A stretch of 24,844 nt of DNA from Dissophora ornata (Eukaryota; Mortierellomycota; Mortierellomycetes; Mortierellales; Mortierellaceae): positions 1 to 24,844 of the forward strand of contig MU616951.1 of NCBI GenBank assembly GCA_025201705.1, given 5' to 3'. Positions 9,644-20,844 of this stretch are shown piece by piece. The stretch's first letter is position 1. The number at the start of each line of letters is the position of its first letter. The notes below the pieces were generated by a model. The model saw only the letters and a program-made list of their open reading frames with translations, did no database searches and had not been told where the DNA came from. The position numbers and the translations under genes are program-made.

Positions 9644-12600
9644 ATGACTGAGGCACTGCCCATCCGTTTCCAGGAGCATGTCCAGGTATCGCCCATGCTG
9701 CTATTTGCAACTTGCCTACTCGAGACTCCAGCGCGACGTGCCGTACCGTGAAACTCAAGGCTCTACTTTTTCTTCTCTCACTTGTCTATCGCAGCTCACT
9801 ACCTTGGGCATCAATGACGCGAGCATCAGCTTCAACACCCTCACACTCGAATCAGATCGCTTCATCTGCGTTCGCGAGACGTCTGGCGAGAAAAACTCGG
9901 TCGCCATCGTCGACTTGACAGATCCCGTCAATGTGACCCGTCGCCCTATCTCTGCCGATTCTGCTATTATGAACCCTGCAAGCAAGGTTATTGCCTTGAA
10001 AGGTACCAATATCCACACCGCTTAACAAGCTCTACATGGGAGGATCAAAAAAAAAGATAATGTACTAATCAGCGACCCTTGATAACCCCAATGCCTGATA
10101 TTTGTTGTCACTCATAGCTGGAAGACAACTCCAGATTTTCAACTTGGAAATGAAGACCAAATTAAAGTCGCACTTGATGCATGAAGACGTTGAGTTTTGG
10201 AGGTGGATCTCATTAAAGTCGCTCGCGCTTGTCACCGCGACGTCAGTCTACCATTGGTCTATGGAGGGTGACTCGCAGCCCATGAAGGTCTTTGACCGTC
10301 ATTTCAGCTTGAGTGGAAACCAGATTATCAATTATCGCGTCAACTCTGATGAAAAGTGGATGCTCTTGGTCGGAATTTCATCAAAGGTAAAGTCAGGACT
10401 AACCTGAAGACTGTTCCAGGATGCTTGTCAAAGAAAACGAGTAGCATCTGACCAGTCTGATGGATTTTCTTCAATGATCAATTGATCGACAGGAGGGTCG
10501 CGTTGTGGGCGCCATGCAACTTTACTCAAAGGATCGAGGAGTCAGCCAGCCTATAGAAGGTCACGCTGCAGCATTTGCGGAGCTTAAGCTGGACGGCGCA
10601 AGCTCCCCCACGAAACTCTTTGCCTTCGCCGCTCGCACTGCCACCGGAGCAAAGGTAAAGCCATTCGCCAAAGGCTTCAGATAACGATATGTATTGTCAT
10701 ATGTTGTTTGTCTGTGCCCTGACTCTTATAAATCTTTAATATAGCTCCATATTGTCGAGGTGGATCATAAAGATGGAACCCCAGGATACGCCAAAAAGGC
10801 GGTTGATGTTTTCTTCCCTGCGGAAGCAGACAACGACTTTCCAGTGGCAATGCAGATCAGTCGCAAGTACAGCATCATCTTCCTAGTCACAAAGTTTGGC
10901 TTTGTCCATCTCTACGACCTCGAGACCGGTACCTGCATTTACATGAACCGTATCAGTGGTGAAACTATCTTTATTGCTACTGAGCATGAGGCCTCTGGTG
11001 GAGTTCTTGCTGTAAACCGCAAGGGTCAGGTCCTCTCCGTCGGCGTGGATGAGAACAACCTGGTCCCGTATGTTGTTAACACTCTCGGCAACACCGAACT
11101 CGCCTTGAAAATCGCCTCTCGCTGTGGTTTACCCGGAGCCGAAGACCTTTACCTCCAGCGTTTCCAGCAACTCCTCCAAAATGGAGAGCTCGGAGAAGCA
11201 GCAAAGGTTGCCGCCAACTCACCCAAGGTTAGTCATGATCCTGAAACATGTCATGTGATACAAGTCTCCTCTTACTAACCAGCGTTTTTGAAATGTGCGA
11301 TAAATACAGGGGATTCTCCGCACTCCCCAAACAATCGAGCGATTCAAACACGCTACCGTACCTCAGGGTCAACTCTCACCCATCCTACAATATTTCGGTA
11401 TCCTTTTGGAGAAAGGTGAACTCAACAAGCACGAATCTTTGGAGCTTGCCAAGCCTGTTCTCGCACAAGGACGAAAGCAGTTGCTCGAGAAGTGGCTCAA
11501 AGAAGATAAACTGGAGTGCAGTGAGGAGCTTGGTGATATCGTCAAGCAGCACGATTTAAATCTTGCCCTCTCCGTGTACCTTCGCGCCAATGTTCCCAAC
11601 AAGGTTATTGCCTGCTTCGCCGAGACAAAGCAGTACCCAAAGATTATCTTGTACGCCAACAAGGTTGGCTACACGCCTGATTACGCCGTCCTCCTCCAGC
11701 ACATCATGCGCATGGACCCTGATAACGGCACTGAGTTTGCGACCCTTCTGGCCAACAATGACGGCGGACCATTGGTTGATTTGGAGAAGGTAAGCGCACG
11801 GAGTGTGATAGAGCCATGGACATTAATGGCAGCATTTCCTGGTGCAGAGAAAACCAACAACACTGCCTCCATCGTAATTCTCGATAGGTTGTGGATGTAT
11901 TTATGTCCCAGAACATGATCCAGCAGGCAACTGCTTTCCTCTTGGAGGCCCTCAAGGATAACTTGCCTCAGCATGCTCACCTCCAGACCCGCTTGCTCGA
12001 GATGAACTTGTTGCACGCTCCTCAGGTCGCAGATGCTATTTTGGGCAATGAAATGTTTACCCACTATGACCGCGCCACGATTGCCACCATGTGCGAGAAA
12101 GCTGGACTGTACCAGAGAGCGTTGGAGCACTTCACCGATATTTCGGACATCAAACGTGTGCTTGTTCACACCCATCTCTTGTCTCCCGACTGGGTGGTTG
12201 CCTACTTTGGCCGTCTATCCGTGGAGAACTCGCTGGAGTGCCTGCGCGAGATGTTGAATGTAAACATGAGACAGAACTTGCAGATTGTCGTCCAAGTCGC
12301 CACCAAGTACTCGGATCAACTCGGCGCCTCTCATCTTATCGAACTGTTCGAGTCTTACAAGACTTTTGAAGGTCTCTACCATTACTTGGGCTCGGTCGTC
12401 AACCTGAGCCAAGACCCTGAGGTCATTTACAAGTACATCGAGGCTGCTTGCAAGACTGGCCAGATCAAGGAGGTGGAGCGTGTCTGCCGTGAGAGCAATT
12501 ATTACAACCCTGAGAAGGTCAAGAACTTCCTCAAGGATGCAAAGCTGTCCGATCAGCTGCCTTTGATCATTGTCTGCGACCGCTTTGACTTTGTCCACGA

Positions 12601-15399
12601 TCTTGTCCTCTACCTGTACCAAAACAACTTGTTCAAGTACATTGAGACCTATGTCCAGAAGGTTAACCCGGCACGGACTCCTGCCGTTATTGGTGCTCTG
12701 TTGGATGTTGGCTGCGATGAGAATGCGATCAAGGGCTTGTTGATGTCTGTGCGCGGTGACATGCCTATTGCAGAGCTGGTGGACCAGACCGAGAAACGCA
12801 ACCGTTTGAAGCTTCTTCTGCCCTGGCTTGAGGTCAAGGTGAACGAGGGCAGTCAGGATCCTGAGGTCTACAACGCCATTGCCAAGATTTACATCGACAG
12901 CAACAACAATCCCGAGCCCTTCCTCAGGAACAACGCCTTCTACGATTCCAGGACTATCGGAAAGTACTGCGAGAAGCGCGACCCCTACCTTGCCTTCATT
13001 GCCTATGAGAGGGGCCAGTGCGATATCGAGGTGGTTGAGATCACAAATAATAACTCCATGTTCAAGCACCTGGCTCGTTACCTCGTTAAGCGTCGCGACG
13101 CTGACTTGTGGGCTCATGTTTTGAGCAACGACAACCCCAGCAGACGCTCCCTGATTGATCAGGTTGTGGCCACTGCCCTGCCTGAGACTCAGGATCCCGA
13201 GGATGTCTCCATCACAGTCAAGGCCTTCATGGCTGCTTACCTCCCTAATGAGCTGATCGAGCTCTTGGAGAAGATTGTGCTCGAGAGCTCTGCGTTCAGT
13301 GACAACCGCAACCTTCAAAACCTTTTGATCTTGACCGCTATCCAGGCCGACAAATCCAAAGTCATGGACTACATCAACCGCCTTGACAACTTTGACGCCC
13401 CTGATATTGCTGACCACGCCATCCGCAACGGGCTTTACGAAGAGGCCTTTGTCATCTACAAGAAGCATGAGGTCCACGGCAGTGCCATTAACGTCCTGAT
13501 TGAGCATATCGGTAGTATCGACCGCGCATACGAGTATGCGGAAAAGACCGATACACCCGAGGTCTGGAGCCGACTCGGCAAAGCTCAGTTAGACGGCATG
13601 CGCATCAAGGAGGCCATCGACTCTTATATTCGTGCCAATGATCCTAGTAACAATGCTGAGGTCATCTCCCTTGCCTCCCGCGCCGAGAAGTACGAAGATT
13701 TGGTCCGTTATCTCCAGATGGCTCGTGCGCAGTCTCGTGAGCCCCTTATCGAGAGCGAGCTCTTGTTCGCCTATGCAAAGACAGGACGTACTGCTGACAT
13801 GGAGGAAATCCTGAACGGCCCCAACGCCGCTCAGGTCCAGGCTATTGGTGACCGCTGCTACGAGGAAAAGATGTATGGCCCCGCCAAGATTCTGTACCAG
13901 AGCATCTCGAACTGGGCTCGCTTATCCACAACTTTGGTCCACTTGGGAGAGTACCAGGCTGCTGTCGATGGTGCCCGCAAGGCCAACAGCACCAAGGTGT
14001 GGAAGGACGTCAACGCCGCTTGTATTGAACGCAAGGAGTTCCGCTTGGCTCAGGTCTGCGGTCTATCGCTGGTCGTCCATCCTGAGGAGCTGGCGGAGCT
14101 GATCCGCTTGTATGAGCACCAGGGATACTTTGAGGAACTGATGGCGTTGCTCGAGGCCGGTTTGGGATTGGAGCGCGCTCACATGGGCATGTTCACGGAA
14201 CTGGCCATCCTTTATGCCAGGTACCGTCCCGAGCGCATGATGGAGCATCTCAAGATCTTTTGGTCGCGCATTAACATCCCTAAGGTTATTGCAGCCTGCG
14301 AGGAGGCTCACCTGTGGACGGAGCTCGTCTTTTTGTACGTCCACTATGACGAGTACGACAATGCTGCGATCACGATGATGAAGCACTCTCCGGATGCCTG
14401 GGAGCATGGAGCGTTCAAGGAAGTGATTGTCAAAGTCTCGAATCTCGAGATTTACTACAAGGCGCTTCGTTTCTACTTGGATGAGCAGCCCATGCTGTTG
14501 AACGACTTGCTGACGGTCATGGTGCCCAGAGTCGACCACAACCGCGTCATTCAGATGTTCCAAAAGTCGGACAACATGCCATTGATCAAAGGCTACTTGG
14601 TCTCGGTCCAGTCGGTCAACAATCTCGCTGTCAACACTGCTTACCACGACCTGCTGATTGAGGAAGAGGACTTTGAGCGTCTTCGCAAGTCGGTTGATAC
14701 CAACACGAACTTTGACAACATTGCTCTTGCCAACCGTTTGGAAAGCCATGAGCTATTGGAATTCCGCCGTATCGCTGCACACCTCTTCAAGGTATGTTTG
14801 AGCAAACCCCAATTGACAAAACGGAGGGGTTCAAGTACACGAACAATGAAAAGATGTCTAATCCTGAACAATCTATTATTATTATTTTTTTTGAAACGAC
14901 GTAATAGCGCAACAAAAAGTGGAAGCAGTCGATGACTCTCTCGAAGCAGGATCGTCTGTACAAGGACGCTATGGAGACTGCAGCAGAGTCGAGGGATACG
15001 GCTGTCGCGGAGGAGCTGTTGCAGTACTTTGTGGAGAGTGGCAACAAGGAGTGCTTCGCGGCATGTCTGTACATCTGCTACGACCTTGTCCATCCCGACG
15101 TAGTGATGGAACTGGCGTGGCGCCACGGATTGACGGACTTTGCGATGCCATACATGGTGCAGTTCACGCGTGAGTATGTGGACAAGGTGGACAAGCTAGA
15201 GAAGGCACATGACGAGCGGGTACAGAAGGAGAGCAATGACCGGTCGTCCGAAGCGCCGATCCTCGGACCCGGCGGGCTGGGCAATTCGAGAATGATCACA
15301 GCCGGGCCTCAGATGGTGCATCCTCAGCAGACGGGGATGATGGCACCGCAACAGACAGGCATGGGCATGGGATACGGGCAGAACAACTTTGGATTTTAA
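9644..15399 (+). CDS. CHC1: clathrin heavy chain
   Basis: Eight exons, 9644-9685, 9795-10002, 10118-10386, 10493-10654, 10745-11227, 11310-11789, 11888-14791 and 14908-15399, splice cleanly into 1,679 aa; the family is about 1,650-1,700. The N-terminus [20 protein letters not shown] is typical. Residues 1 to about 330 form the seven-bladed beta-propeller that binds adaptor clathrin-box motifs ([38 protein letters not shown]). Next come the alpha-helical linker and the long row of clathrin heavy-chain repeats. The C-terminal part carries the light-chain and trimerisation region ([25 protein letters not shown] ... [35 protein letters not shown]), then a flexible tail with two PQQTGM units. It forms the triskelion coat for endocytosis and trans-Golgi/endosome traffic. 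The 2.9-kb penultimate exon contrasts with the small 5' exons. Confidence 0.97.
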
Positions 15400-15809
15400 T
15401 TGACTATGAGAGAGAGAGAGAGAGAGAGAGAGACAATGGTCTCGGTATATCGGTAGAGACGAAATAAGAAGGAAATACATTTATTTGCACCGCATACGAA
15501 AATGAAGAGCAATTTATTCAAATGTTTCACTACGTGGCGTGTAGTCGAGGAACGCTTCGGCGACCCGGCAGTCACGGATCGAACGTTGGGCATAGAACCG
15601 AGACGCTCGGATGTCCTTTTTACTGTGTGTCGAGCATTGCCTCTTCTCTCTTCTATCGACCACACATCCCTCTATCCCCTCTATCTTCATCCCCGTCTTC
15701 CTCGCCCTCTTCTTACACCCCATACCTCGAAATACCAGACACAGCGCTGTGCACATAATTCAGGACACAAAACAGCGAAATATTCAACAATAATAAGAGC
15801 ACGTCCACC
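15400..15809. promoter_or_regulatory. intergenic region between clathrin heavy chain and ERO1
   Basis: This 410-bp stretch contains the clathrin 3' UTR with the GA repeat, then C/T-rich sequence at about 15640-15730 before the ERO1 start, which has a CCACCATGG context. An ACGTGG core at 15532-15537 resembles unfolded-protein-response elements but is a short motif. No extra gene is supported. Confidence 0.5.
15408..15433 (+). repeat. (GA)13 microsatellite in the clathrin 3' UTR
   Basis: Thirteen uninterrupted GA units start nine bases after the clathrin stop. A second GA run in this window lies in the first THOC3 intron. No regulatory role can be inferred. Confidence 0.95.
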
Positions 15810-18278
15810 ATGGGTCTAATGAGGAATGTGTGTGGGCCCATTCTCGTGGCGCTCATTGCCATGCTAGTTGCTGGAATGCTCTACGGCAATACGAGCAACT
15901 CGGCAGACTCCTGGAGCGACCCGCAGCCGGACGCCGTCAGCACGAGCCAAAAGAGCCAGCAGCAACAAGCGCAGTGCAGCAACGTATGCCCGGCATCATT
16001 CATGTTCATAGATTGCGTACATTGAAAATCTCTACAGAAAACCTTGTTTTTTTTTACACACGCTAATGCACGCACCCCTGTCTCATCTCTTCCTCTGTAT
16101 TAGCCATCTGGGTTGATTGGAGACTCGTCATGTTGCGACTACGAGACTGTTGGAAAGCTGAACGTCGACTTTTCGACAAAGCTGCATGAGATTGTCAACA
16201 TCCCTTTCTTCAGATATTTCAAGGTTAGCAAATAACCCAACCTTCTTTTTTATATTGATCTGATCTGACAATGACCTGCGTCGGCGCTTAATTTTTTTCC
16301 TACTCGGTGGCGACCTGATCAGATCGAAGCTGACCATTTGCTGGGAGACCTAAGCTCTTTTTGCTCCGCTGAATTTTTCGTGATTTCCTTCCTGTTGTCG
16401 TCATGTAGGTCAATCTTTACAAGGAATGTCCCTTCTGGGACAATGCAGGTCTTTGCATGAACGAGGATTGCTCTGTGGAGACTATGGACAAGTCCAAGGT
16501 GCCTGAGCAATGGAAGGCGAACCATCTTGCAAAAGTCTCAATGTCATCAAATCCAGTACGTATCTTTGGATCCTCTTAATTTATTTTTTATCTCTTTTAT
16601 CTACAGTTGCTGATGCTCACATTTGCCGCTTCGGCATGCTTGTAGATCTTTGGAACACTGCCGCCCAGACCTTTGATCAAAGAGCAAGACTTTTGCATCC
16701 CTGATACAGATGTAGATGAGGTCTATGTGGATCTCAGGGCCAACCCGGAGCGATTCACGGGTTACTCTGGCCCGTCCGCTGCGATGGTCTGGAAAGCGAT
16801 CTACGAAGAGAACTGCTTTGACGTCTCGAAAGAGATGACGGCAGGATGCGAGTACTGTGAGTTGGAACGGGCAAAGCTCAAGGACCTGAGAGAGCATCCG
16901 GAAAGTCATGACCTTTCCAAGGAGGAAAACATTTTGTTGCCGCCCGAGCCTGCACCTATGAAATCGAGCAAACCATCAAAGGTGGAGATGGATGAGATCT
17001 TTTCGAGGGTACCGAAAGATAAAAATGAGCTCCAAAAACTTGTACAAGAAATCGCCAGGAGCGGTGAAGAAGAAGAGTCTTGCCTCGAGAAACGCGTCTA
17101 CTATCGCCTGATTTCTGGTAAGAAAACGCAGCATGGACTTCCTCCATTCAACGTCTTTTGGAAGAATGATGGACCCTCTATTACTGCTGAACGATTGACT
17201 GATCTTCTACTCTGCATTAATTTGATATTTTTTTTCAAGGTCTTCATGCATCCATCTCGATCCATATCTGCGATGAATGGTTCAACCAGACAACGGGCGA
17301 ATGGGGTCCTAACCTTGATTGCTTCGTCTCTCGTGTTGGCATGCACCCAGAGCGTCTCGAAAACATTTATTTTGACTACGCGGTCATGCTACGAGCAGTA
17401 TCAAAAATCTCCGACTTTTTGGCAGGATATGAGTTCATGACAGGAGACGATTCCGTAGACAGGAACATCATGACTTCAGTGACAGAGCTGGTGGACTTGG
17501 TCAAGAAGTGCCCACCCACTTTCAACGAGAAGCTTTTGTTCCACGCGAGTCAGGGACACCAGGGCAGACAGCTGAAGAACCAGTTCCGAGACCACTTCAG
17601 GAACGTAACTAGAATCATGGACTGTGTCGGCTGCGAGAAGTGTCGTCTGTGGGGAAAGGTTCAGACACAAGGTATATCAATGGGATTATGTGGTTGTCGT
17701 CGTTTGAGGAATTCTACGTGAGTACTATACTATACTTACTGCGACTCTATGCCTTTGACAATTAGGTCTTGGAACTGCACTCAAGATTCTCTTCTCATAC
17801 GATGATGCCTCTCTTCAGTAAGTCGTGCTTAGTATACGGCCGTATTTTTTTATTGTTTCCGCTGCCAGTTAAATGCGAAGGCTGTTGCGCTGACTCACAA
17901 ACGACGTGTTTATATAGAGGACATAAAGCAGGCAGTGTCTTGTCTCGGCCAGAGATCGTGGCGCTGATCAACACTTTCAATCGACTCTCGGAGAGTATCT
18001 CTGCTATCGAGAGATTCGGAACCATGTACAGAGAACGTCTTGAGAAGGAACAGGAACCATCGTCGCCATTTTCAGCGACAACAACAGACAACCAAAAAAT
18101 CATCAAGGCGCCGTCGAAGGAAGAGGACAATAACGACGCGCTCGTTTATAGAGTATGGTTGACTAGTCTCCGTCAGGGGGTCTCGGTGGCATACATCAAA
18201 GTAGATACGCTGCTAGAGAGCAGGAATATTACCATGCATAGAACTGCGTTGAGGAACCTTGCGTCCTGGATTCCATGA
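15810..18278 (+). CDS. ERO1: endoplasmic reticulum oxidoreductin 1 (ERO1)
   Basis: Seven exons, 15810-15983, 16104-16223, 16409-16555, 16646-17117, 17240-17671, 17766-17817 and 17918-18278, give 585 aa. The N-terminus has a hydrophobic signal or anchor ([19 protein letters not shown]). The shuttle cysteine pair is the C-x4-C in GLCMNEDC. The FAD-side active site is the CxxCxxC motif in [14 protein letters not shown]. Other family blocks are [63 protein letters not shown] and [14 protein letters not shown]. The enzyme reoxidises protein disulfide isomerase in the ER lumen, passing electrons to O2. The central linker (about 190-280) is longer and more charged than in human ERO1. The C-terminus lacks HDEL/KDEL, as expected for ERO1, which is held in the ER by other means. 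An in-frame TAG in intron 4 rules out the earlier ctacag acceptor there. Confidence 0.95.
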
Positions 18279-18893
18279 ACCCAAGGGCTGCAGCTAGAAT
18301 CGTAACATGGCTTTTCCTAGATTTATTAGAAATAACCCCGTATTTAAACTGAACATTTTGTTTTTTTGCTGTGCGAGATGATTGATACCTGTCGTTTGTA
18401 GTTGTCGTACTCCCCTTTGGAATACAAAGGCCTTCTTCATCGTCTTTGGTTGGCGCTGTTTTGGAAGCACTCTCCGCCATAAAGGATATGCGTTTGGAAT
18501 TGGTGCTGGAGTTGAGCCCGGTTCTGGGTTTTGGGAGGCATGATGGGCCTTTGGCCCTCGAGGAGGAGGCAAGAGTGAGGAGCGAGGTGATTGAGATAAA
18601 GAGAAGCACGCAAAAAGTGTGTGATTTTCAATAAATTTTGCGTTCAAAATGAACGCTACATCGAATGTGAAGAGCGCAACTTCGCATTAGGATACACCAG
18701 ATGACCTTAATCCGAAGGCTCTAGCATCAGAGCATGCATCCGTGGAAAATTAACACCAGTCTCGATGCCCTGTACGGAGATCACGCCATTCGTAGACTAG
18801 CGCAGCCTTCCAGGACTGGGATCGTTGATCGATGTGGCGCGGTTGTAGGCTAGACAGACCGCCGCATGAGAACGCTAGAATAAGCATCCACTG
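18279..18893. other. ERO1 3' flank and decayed sequence before the Helitron relic
   Basis: No convincing gene. Minus-strand open frames at about 18230-18650 lack a good ATG; one contains a short frame starting MPPKTQNRAQLQ that stops after 34 codons. A perfect 7-bp hairpin (GCGTTCA, AAA loop, TGAACGC) lies at 18640-18656 and could mark a transcript end. Sequence from about 18660 has stops in all frames and may be the eroded front of the Helitron relic. Confidence 0.45.
18640..18656. repeat. perfect 7-bp inverted repeat with 3-nt loop
   Basis: GCGTTCA and TGAACGC pair exactly around AAA. It sits between the ERO1 3' flank and the Helitron relic. Function unknown; it may be chance. Confidence 0.6.
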
Positions 18894-19930
18894 TGGCCCG
18901 AAATCAAGAGTGAAATCCTTGGTTACCAAGCTGCTGTTGATCGTCCTGATCTAACAACACGCGTGTTTCGTCTCAAGTTGCGGAAGCTAATGGATGATCT
19001 TGTCAGGAAAAAGAGGCATTTGTGATGGTACGAGCATAGATAGTTGGTGAGGACAATCCCCGTGCCTTAGAAGCCTACGACCATTTCATCCTCGCGGAGA
19101 TGAATGACCAGGATACTCATCATGCAGTGTATGCAGCCGTGACATAATGCATGCATGGTCCATGTGAACCACAAAATCTAATGCAACCCCTGTGGAAGAT
19201 AAAAAAGTGTATGTACCAACGTGATTCGAACTTTACCCTGACAACAAACAAGTGTCCAGATTTGCTCCACAAGATGATAATCCGACTCATTCAAGGTCAG
19301 TGGGACATGCGCCTAGAATCCCTTTCTTCTCGAAAGTTCCCTGCTCACAACTCGGATGTAAAACAAGTGTATGAAGACGCAGAATATAATTCCTTTATAC
19401 CCTTTCACATTTGCTCTCAATCTTAAAAAGTATCGAAAGGGCGCAGCACAAGTGTCGCCGAGATGTACATGATGAAAAACACCCCGCTGCTCTGTTGACA
19501 TCATTTGAACTAGACGCCTGTGGTGCTTCGTCAACAGGTTGGAGATGCGATTATGCTATGTTGAAGGTACCTCACACCAATTGCTGCCTCTTAAACGGTG
19601 GCTTTGGTGTTGCTGCTGCTGTTGTTTTTTTGTTGTTGTCAACGCGACTGATAATATTTTCCGAAAAACTCTCTATCGATCGAGAAGATCACCATGGGCT
19701 ACTTCTGAAGCTTATTCTTATCCGCTGTTGGCTAACAGTGTCTGCTTTTTTGGTTGAGTTTACACGCGCAAGTAGAATATTCGTGAAAATGTCGCAGAGT
19801 CAACATATGAGTCTGCACAAACATTACATGCCGCAAGTCTTGTTAATTATGATATGGCGCTTCTGAGGCCAGAATGCAACCTCCGTCAAGATTTTCCATC
19901 TCTGAGTGACATGAGAACTTGAAGCGTATG
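18894..19930 (+). mobile_element. degenerate Helitron Rep/helicase relic
   Basis: This is a pseudogene fragment of the Helitron replicase-helicase, the rolling-circle transposase of eukaryotes. From 18894 a frame reads WPEIKSEILGYQ, then DRPDLTTRVFRLKLRKLMDDL, ending in TGA near 19022. This is the conserved Helitron_like_N block (WPEI..., DRPDL..RVF..KL..L). From 19049 a second frame gives ALEAYDHFILAEMNDQDTHH..., an in-frame TAA at 19145 and then MHGPCE, matching the family's 'AEIPD..TH...MHGPC' region. The segment normally between them, with the catalytic YVxEFQxRGLPHxH block, is missing. A weaker match near 19830-19925 (NYDMALL ... QDFPSLSDM) fits the region before the helicase domain. Stops, frameshifts and deletion make it non-functional. 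Element ends were not found. Confidence 0.75.
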
Positions 19931-20540
19931 CGTTGATGATAGCCAGAAATCATAGTTTGTTGTGTCGGGTCATTCAATTTGAAAGAGCAAAGTCCATTTC
20001 TTTTCCCGATAGACCTATCGCGCCAGCCTCATCCCTTCTAGAATGGAATGACTACTTTTGTATTGATATACTTGCTGTTCGCCCTCCATGAATCATACCC
20101 TTTCTCTACTTTATGGCTCTGATTTACTTTAGGCCACCGCTCACTTTTATTCTGCTAAACGCTATTGCACATTCTTATCTGCGGCGAATCTTTACAGTTT
20201 CCTAGATGAGCAAAAAAAAAAAGTCGAGGTTTAGCCTCTCTGTTTGCCTACGATATTTAGAGTTTAATATTGCCGTTTCCAAAGGGCAACCACAGTGGCG
20301 TTGATTTACAGGGGGACTTTATGCGGTTGGGCCCTGAAGACTAAGCGTTTGTGGAGCATATGACCTCTGGAATCAAAAATTAGGCTCATCCACCTGGCAT
20401 TAGAGGCTAGACCCGTAAATTTAAGCGCGTAACCGCGTAGCCCTGTCGGTTGTTGCTTCGCCCTAACCTTGGCGATAGCATTTCATGCCAGTAGCCCTCA
20501 AAGGTTGACTAGTTGAGAGGGGGTCTGACTGATAGAGTAG
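19931..20540. other. gene-free stretch
   Basis: I see no coding sequence, RNA gene or clear repeat here; stops are frequent in all frames. It probably contains eroded transposon sequence on the left and upstream regulatory sequence of the 175-aa membrane protein gene on the right. Confidence 0.5.
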
Positions 20541-20554
20541 GGAGGGTTTTTTTG

Positions 20555-20562
20555 TATAAATA
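20555..20562 (+). promoter_or_regulatory. TATA box (TATAAATA) upstream of the membrane protein gene
   Basis: An exact TATAAATA lies in T-rich flanks, 283 bp upstream of the ATG at 20845. A C/T-rich leader follows. If used, the transcript would have a 5' UTR of roughly 250 nt, possibly containing an intron. Confidence 0.5.
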
Positions 20563-20844
20563 GTAGCATGCCCAGACAGGATGTCGTTTCTTACATAACT
20601 CACCATACGATCTCTCCTCTCCCCGCATATTCTCTACACGGAAGTTGCTCACCCAGACGAATAAATCCTGATCTGTCATCCTTTCTGATTATCCTGTTAC
20701 CCTTTCTTACAGCCCTGTCGCCCCTTCCAGACGGCCATTGAGAAGAACCCTTTACTGTACCGACGACTGCAAACGAGGGACCCGCACCTGTCACACCTTC
20801 CGTTCAACTCGTCTTCAACTCCCTGACGACCGCGAAATAACATC

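Noticed and set aside
9208..9758. Overlapping open frames on both strands upstream of clathrin
   Set aside because: Short, low-complexity and in C/T-rich leader sequence; no domain, and they overlap the true clathrin exon 1.
12215..13507. 430-aa minus-strand open frame
   Set aside because: Antisense shadow of the large clathrin exon; V/L/D-rich composition follows from the complementary codons.
15560..15640. Possible minus-strand tRNA suggested by GTTCGATCC
   Set aside because: No matching acceptor, D-arm or anticodon stem could be folded around the motif.
18229..18647. Minus-strand open frames of 117-126 aa after ERO1
   Set aside because: They begin with TTG or GTG, not ATG, overlap the ERO1 end and show no family features or convincing splice sites.
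19411..19866. 151-aa plus-strand open frame as a separate gene
   Set aside because: No in-frame ATG with coding character; it lies within the decayed Helitron region and the reading is interrupted by low-complexity sequence, so I treat it as part of the relic.
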